From positions 1 to 35,064 of the forward strand of contig CAYYHA010000020.1 in assembly GCA_964471535.1 (NCBI GenBank): a stretch of DNA of 35,064 bases, in the 5' to 3' direction. The notes under the pieces were generated by a model, which was not told the origin of the DNA, did no database searches, and saw only the letters and a program-made list of their open reading frames with translations. Position numbers and translations under genes: made by a program. Of this stretch, positions 31,518 through 35,064 are shown one piece after another. Each line of letters opens with the position of its first letter. Position 1 is the first letter of the stretch. This stretch comes from CAYYHA01 sp964471535. Lineage in GTDB: Bacteria > Myxococcota > Myxococcia > SLRQ01.

Positions 31518-32714
31518 ATGGCCACGCTCCCGCCCATCCTAGAGACGGTCCGCAGCGAGACCGAGCGGACGGCGAGGGCGCCCGAGGACCTGCCCCCTCC
31601 GGTGGATCCGGACCGGCTCGCCGGGCTCTCACTCGCCGCGGCGCACCTCGTCGACGACGTCGCGCCGGTCCTCTACAAGGTGGCGGGCGACGGGACGGTC
31701 GCCCTCGGGGAACGAACCCGCCTCGAGCTCGGGCGGCAGCGCCTCGCCGAGTTCTACCGGAACCTCCTGTGCACCCCCGCCGAGGGAGATCTCGCGGCAC
31801 GGCGTGAGGAGCTCCTCGACGCCGTCGAGTGCGCGGTGCGAGCGGTGGAGGCGGCGCTCGCCGGCGAGCGCGCGGAGACCCTCGAGTGGGCCGAGGCCAC
31901 CTACCACCGGCTGGAGGCAGGGCGCTCGGGCCTCCCCAGCCACCCGAGCACCGCGGTCGAGGAGGTGCGCGATGCGGCGCTGCGGGTCTACGACCGAACC
32001 ACCGGGCGCTCGCGCTACGATCCCATCGAGGACACCTACCTCACCTGGTCCCTGGCCTGCCCCCGCGAGAGCTGTCGCCAGATCCGCCGCTACCGCCTCG
32101 ACCCCGAACACTCCACCCACCGGGTGGTTTGCGAGGTCTGCGGGCAGCCGTTCACCGTGCACACCGCCTTCGTGGTCGATTGGACGCAGGAGCACTTCCC
32201 CCTGCGCATCCAACACCAGGTGCGCCTGTGCGACTTCGATGGCACGCAGCGTACGGTGCGCTTCGCCGAGCCCGGTCCCAACACCCGCCTCGACCTCGCC
32301 CGCCGGCACCTCCTCGTGGTCACCTACGACGAGGACGGCCGCCTCCGCGCCGCCCGCGACTACACGGCGCGAAGTCGTGAGGTGGTCGTCCCGGCAGTGA
32401 CCCGTTGCTTCGTTTGCACCGCCGCGACCCATCCCTTTGCGCCGGAGGTGCAGGCACTTCGGTACTGGCGGGACCGATACCTGGCGCCGCACCGCCTCGG
32501 CCGCCTGCTCCTCGCTGCCTACGCCGCTCTCGGGCCGCGCGCGGCGGCGTGGGTTGCCGCCTGCCCGAAGCGGCGCCTCTGGGCGCGCCGCTTCACCCGC
32601 CTCCTTGCCCGGCTGCTCGCGCCCGAGGCCTACCGCGCGGCGCTCGCTCCTCCACGCTCCGCCTCGGCACCTGCCGCCGCCTCCGCGGCCCCACCGGGAC
32701 GCCGATCGAGGTAG
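31518..32714 (+). CDS. Unrecognised protein with zinc-ribbon-like motif and CFI-box-like C-terminus
   Basis: The product is about 398 aa with no signal peptide, so probably cytoplasmic. The N-terminal 165 residues are charged and helical. A four-cysteine motif follows: Cys181-x4-Cys186, then Cys205-x2-Cys208 (CPRESC and CEVCGQPF), consistent with a zinc ribbon. A beta-rich segment (about 210-290) comes next. The C-terminal part, CFVCTAATHPFAPEVQALRY then WRDRYLAPHRLGRLLLAAY, resembles the CFI-box-CTERM region (CFIATAAYGS..., then LRxFRDRYL..., GR...YY) found at the end of many unrelated bacterial proteins, but the box is degenerate: CFVCTA in place of CFIATA. The ATG at 31518 follows no strong ribosome site. 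It is divergent from mraZ, and its last 85 bases overlap the convergent amidohydrolase gene. Function unknown. Confidence 0.7.
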   Translation: MATLPPILETVRSETERTARAPEDLPPPVDPDRLAGLSLAAAHLVDDVAPVLYKVAGDGTVALGERTRLELGRQRLAEFYRNLLCTPAEGDLAARREELLDAVECAVRAVEAALAGERAETLEWAEATYHRLEAGRSGLPSHPSTAVEEVRDAALRVYDRTTGRSRYDPIEDTYLTWSLACPRESCRQIRRYRLDPEHSTHRVVCEVCGQPFTVHTAFVVDWTQEHFPLRIQHQVRLCDFDGTQRTVRFAEPGPNTRLDLARRHLLVVTYDEDGRLRAARDYTARSREVVVPAVTRCFVCTAATHPFAPEVQALRYWRDRYLAPHRLGRLLLAAYAALGPRAAAWVAACPKRRLWARRFTRLLARLLAPEAYRAALAPPRSASAPAAASAAPPGRRSR

Positions 32715-33922
32715 CGCTGCACCAGGCGCCGCTGCCGGTTGTCCATGGGCCGCTCCACGCCACCGATGAAGACGTGTTCGGCCACGGTGGAAAGCTCGAG
32801 GGGATCGCCGGACCACAGGACGAGGTCGGCGCGGTAGCCCGGTGCGACGCGGCCCGTGCCCTCCACCCCGAAGACCTCCGCTGGAGCGGAGGTGACCGCC
32901 TCGATGGCACGCTCGTGGGGCAGCCCGTAGCTCACCGCGATGCCCGCCACCTGCCGCAGGCGCCGGATGTTGTGACTCCAGTCGCCCGCCGAGAGGATGA
33001 GACGCACGCCCGCGCGATCGAGGAGAGCCGGGTTGTCGTCCCGCGCAGCCACGGCATCGAAGGTGGTGGGCCGCTGCTCCGCCGGGTTCAGAATCACCGG
33101 CACCTTCGCTGCGGCAATGCGCTCGGCGACGCGCCACCCCTCCCGCGCGCCCGAGAGCACGAGGCGGATCCCTTCGCGCCGGGCGAAGGCGATCGCCGCG
33201 AGGATGTCGCTGACCCGGTCGGCCCGCACCACGAAGGGCACCTTCCCATCGAGCACGGGATAGAGCGCCTCGAGGTGCACCGGGTCGAGGGCCAGCTTGC
33301 GGCTCGCGCCGCGGTCGTAGTCGCGCCCGTGCCGACGGAGGAAGCGGGCATCTCGAAAGACCTCCCGCAGCGTCAGCCAGAGCATGCCCCGCGCGCCGCC
33401 GAAGCGCGGGTCCTCGCTCACCCCCGAAGTGACGTCGGCGAAGAGGGCGAGCGGCCGGCTGCGATCCGGAGCCCCATCGAGATCGCCGGTGAGCCAGGCG
33501 AAGCGAGCGATGCCGGCGATGAGCCCGCCCCGCGGTGCGACCACATGGGCGGTGACCCCCTCCTCGCGGGTGATGGGGATCCACACGCTGAAGGGATTGT
33601 AGCCGTCGGCGACGTCGAAGGCGGGGGTGATCGTCAGCCCCTCGGCGCTGTCATCGCTGGCCAGCGGCTCGAGGCCCACCTCCGACAGCCCCACTTGGCT
33701 CCGACTCTCGATGAGGCCTGGGGTCAGGTGGCGCCCCCGCCCGTCGATCACGGCGGTGCCCTCGGGGACGGCGACGGCGCTGCCTACCGCGGCGATCCGT
33801 CCGTTCTCTACGAGCACGGTGGCCTCGGTCAGGACCGTCCCATCACCGACGTGCACGGTCGCGCCGGTGATCGCACAGGGCGTGCCGAGACAGACGAAGA
33901 GGGCGGCAGCTACGACCGTCAT
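32630..33922 (-). CDS. Amidohydrolase-family protein lacking the HxH metal motif
   Basis: The product is 430 aa of the imidazolonepropionase-like amidohydrolase superfamily. It has the N-terminal beta-sandwich strands (ITGATVHVGDG, VLVENGRIAAVG), the link into the barrel (LTPGLIE) and the C-terminal GRVAPGYRADLVLWSGDPLE. The metal motif normally written DxHxH is here Glu72-Ser-Arg74-Ser-Gln76, so both histidines are gone; the barrel segment that normally supplies further histidines reads VRADRVSDI and LVLSGAREGW. A late Asp-like region (LILSAGDWSHN) is altered too. It may be an inactive partner of the upstream paralogue, or may bind metal differently. A weak hydrophobic N-terminus suggests export. 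The start ATG overlaps the upstream amidohydrolase stop as ATGA; the 3' end overlaps a convergent gene by 85 bases. Confidence 0.85.
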   Translation of the reverse strand: MTVVAAALFVCLGTPCAITGATVHVGDGTVLTEATVLVENGRIAAVGSAVAVPEGTAVIDGRGRHLTPGLIESRSQVGLSEVGLEPLASDDSAEGLTITPAFDVADGYNPFSVWIPITREEGVTAHVVAPRGGLIAGIARFAWLTGDLDGAPDRSRPLALFADVTSGVSEDPRFGGARGMLWLTLREVFRDARFLRRHGRDYDRGASRKLALDPVHLEALYPVLDGKVPFVVRADRVSDILAAIAFARREGIRLVLSGAREGWRVAERIAAAKVPVILNPAEQRPTTFDAVAARDDNPALLDRAGVRLILSAGDWSHNIRRLRQVAGIAVSYGLPHERAIEAVTSAPAEVFGVEGTGRVAPGYRADLVLWSGDPLELSTVAEHVFIGGVERPMDNRQRRLVQRYLDRRPGGAAEAAAGAEAERGGASAAR

Positions 33923-35064
33923 GGCAGGTCCTCCGCGCCCTGGCCGAGTTCGAAGTCGCTGATGTGCTTGAGGTCCCGCGCTCGGTCGAAGACGAGCTCA
34001 CCGTCGATCCACACCTTCAGCGGCTGCGCGTAGACGCTGAAGGGGGTCCGGTCCCAGAGCACGAGATCGGCCATCTTCCCCGGCTCGATGGACCCGGTCT
34101 CCTTCTCGATGCCCAGCGCCCAGGCCGGGTTGAGGGTGATCCACTTGAGCGCCTCGTCCTCGCTCACCTCGATGCCCACCTTGCGCCCGGCGGTCATCCC
34201 CTTGGCGGCCTCTTGGTTCAGGCGCCGGATGTCACTGGCGCTGTCCGAGTGCACGATGGCCCGTACGCCCGCAGCCGAGAGCATCGCCAGGTTCTGAGGT
34301 ACGCCGTCGAAGGCCTCCATCTTGAATCCCCACCAGTCGGCCCAGGTGCTCACGGCCACCCCCTCCTCGGCGAGGCGGTGGCGGATCTTGTAGGCCTCGA
34401 GGCCATGGTGGAAGGAGCGAATCCGAAAGCCGAACTCGCGCGCCAGATCGAGCTGCTTGCTCATGTCGTCGGCGCGGTAGCAGTGGTTGTGCACCAGGAT
34501 CTCTCCGTCGAGCACCTTCGCGAGGGTCTCCAGCTTCAGATCCCGCGCCGGCGGATCGGGGGGATCTGTCTGGTGCGGCTTCTTCTTTTCCCAGGCGGCG
34601 AGATCGCGCTCGTATTTCTTCCAGCGGCGCCGGTATTCCTGTGCCTTCTGGAACGCCGCTCGGAAGCCTGCGGTGTTCCCCATCCGGGTCATCGGTGCCC
34701 GCCCCTGCGTGCCGTAGACGCGCTTGGGGTTCTCGCCGCAGGCGATCTTCAGGCCCTGGGGCGCCCCGGGAAAGCGCATCTCGCGGGCACTGACCCCCGG
34801 CTTGAGCTTGGCGACGAAGCTGCGCCCACCGATCAGGTTGGCCGAGCCCGGCAGGACCTGGATCGTCGTCACCCCGCCGGCGACGGTGCGCCAGATGGAC
34901 GGGTCCTGGGGCCAGAAGGCGTGCTCGGCCCACACGTCGGCGCGGTTGGGCGAGGTCATCTCGTTGCCGTCGCTGTGGGCATCCGCCCAGGGGATGGGAT
35001 AGACGCCAATGTGCGAGTGGGTGTCGATGAGCCCCGGGGTCAGCACCCGTCCCCCGCCCTCGAC
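33919..35064 (-). CDS. Metal-dependent amidohydrolase, start beyond window edge
   Basis: The frame is open to the last base of the window, so the N-terminal strands and true start are missing. The visible 381 residues begin just before TPGLIDTHSHIGVYP with an intact HxH. Further metal ligands are present in EILVHNHCYRADD, RIRSFHHGLEAYKI and AIVHSDSASDIRRL (the late Asp). The C-terminus has GSIEPGKMADLVLWDRTPF. These are all typical of imidazolonepropionase-like amidohydrolases, often exported in Gram-negative bacteria. A Lys/Arg-rich insert (RRRWKKYERDLAAWEKKK) sits in the barrel. The substrate is unknown. Its stop overlaps the start of the degenerate paralogue as ATGA, so the two are almost certainly co-translated. 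Confidence 0.92.
   Translation of the reverse strand, partial: VEGGGRVLTPGLIDTHSHIGVYPIPWADAHSDGNEMTSPNRADVWAEHAFWPQDPSIWRTVAGGVTTIQVLPGSANLIGGRSFVAKLKPGVSAREMRFPGAPQGLKIACGENPKRVYGTQGRAPMTRMGNTAGFRAAFQKAQEYRRRWKKYERDLAAWEKKKPHQTDPPDPPARDLKLETLAKVLDGEILVHNHCYRADDMSKQLDLAREFGFRIRSFHHGLEAYKIRHRLAEEGVAVSTWADWWGFKMEAFDGVPQNLAMLSAAGVRAIVHSDSASDIRRLNQEAAKGMTAGRKVGIEVSEDEALKWITLNPAWALGIEKETGSIEPGKMADLVLWDRTPFSVYAQPLKVWIDGELVFDRARDLKHISDFELGQGAEDLP

Overview
The window is a very GC-rich chromosomal segment dominated by a complete division and cell-wall (dcw) cluster on the minus strand. In transcription order the cluster is mraZ, a STAS-domain gene, rsmH, ftsL, ftsI, murE, murF, mraY, murD, ftsW, murG, murC, murB, ddl, ftsQ, ftsA, ftsZ and a LOG-family gene (about 30924 down to 10850). 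The meso-diaminopimelate motif of MurE, outer-membrane-type exported proteins and a DUF2381 (TIGR02268, a paralogous family first described in Myxococcus) protein point to a Gram-negative myxobacterium (Myxococcota). The genus cannot be fixed from the sequence alone.

Left flank (1-10850): the tail of a VirB10/TrbI-like envelope protein (+); a DUF2381 exported protein (-); a GT-C type integral membrane glycosyltransferase-like protein (+); a small exported putative beta-barrel protein (-); a large thioester-containing alpha-2-macroglobulin lipoprotein (-); and a membrane-anchored HAMP class III adenylate cyclase (+). The short gaps between convergent genes, and the gap after the macroglobulin gene, hold GC-rich stem-loops that may act as terminators.

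Centre (10850-30924): the dcw genes are packed tightly. Six junctions are four-base ATGA or GTGA overlaps, which suggests translational coupling. The cluster supplies the full path from UDP-MurNAc to lipid II (murB, murC, ddl, murE, murF, mraY, murD, murG), the septal synthase pair FtsW/FtsI, the FtsQ and FtsL scaffold proteins, and FtsA/FtsZ. Unusual points are a STAS gene between mraZ and rsmH, stem-loops in the STAS-rsmH and murE-murF gaps, an Ala/Pro-rich tail on MurE, a PASTA domain on FtsI, and a LOG-type phosphoribohydrolase gene after ftsZ.

Control region (30925-31517): a sigma70-like promoter (TTGACC, 17 bp, CACTAT) faces mraZ. Just downstream is a set of 10-bp-phased repeats that look like an MraZ operator, followed by a roughly 200-base GC-rich leader with an inverted repeat.

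Right flank (31518-35064): a divergent gene encodes an unrecognised protein with a four-cysteine zinc-ribbon-like motif and a degenerate CFI-box-like C-terminal region. Beyond it is a tandem pair of amidohydrolases. The upstream one keeps its metal-binding histidines, while the downstream one has lost the HxH motif. I see no tRNA, rRNA, CRISPR array, insertion sequence or prophage in the window.
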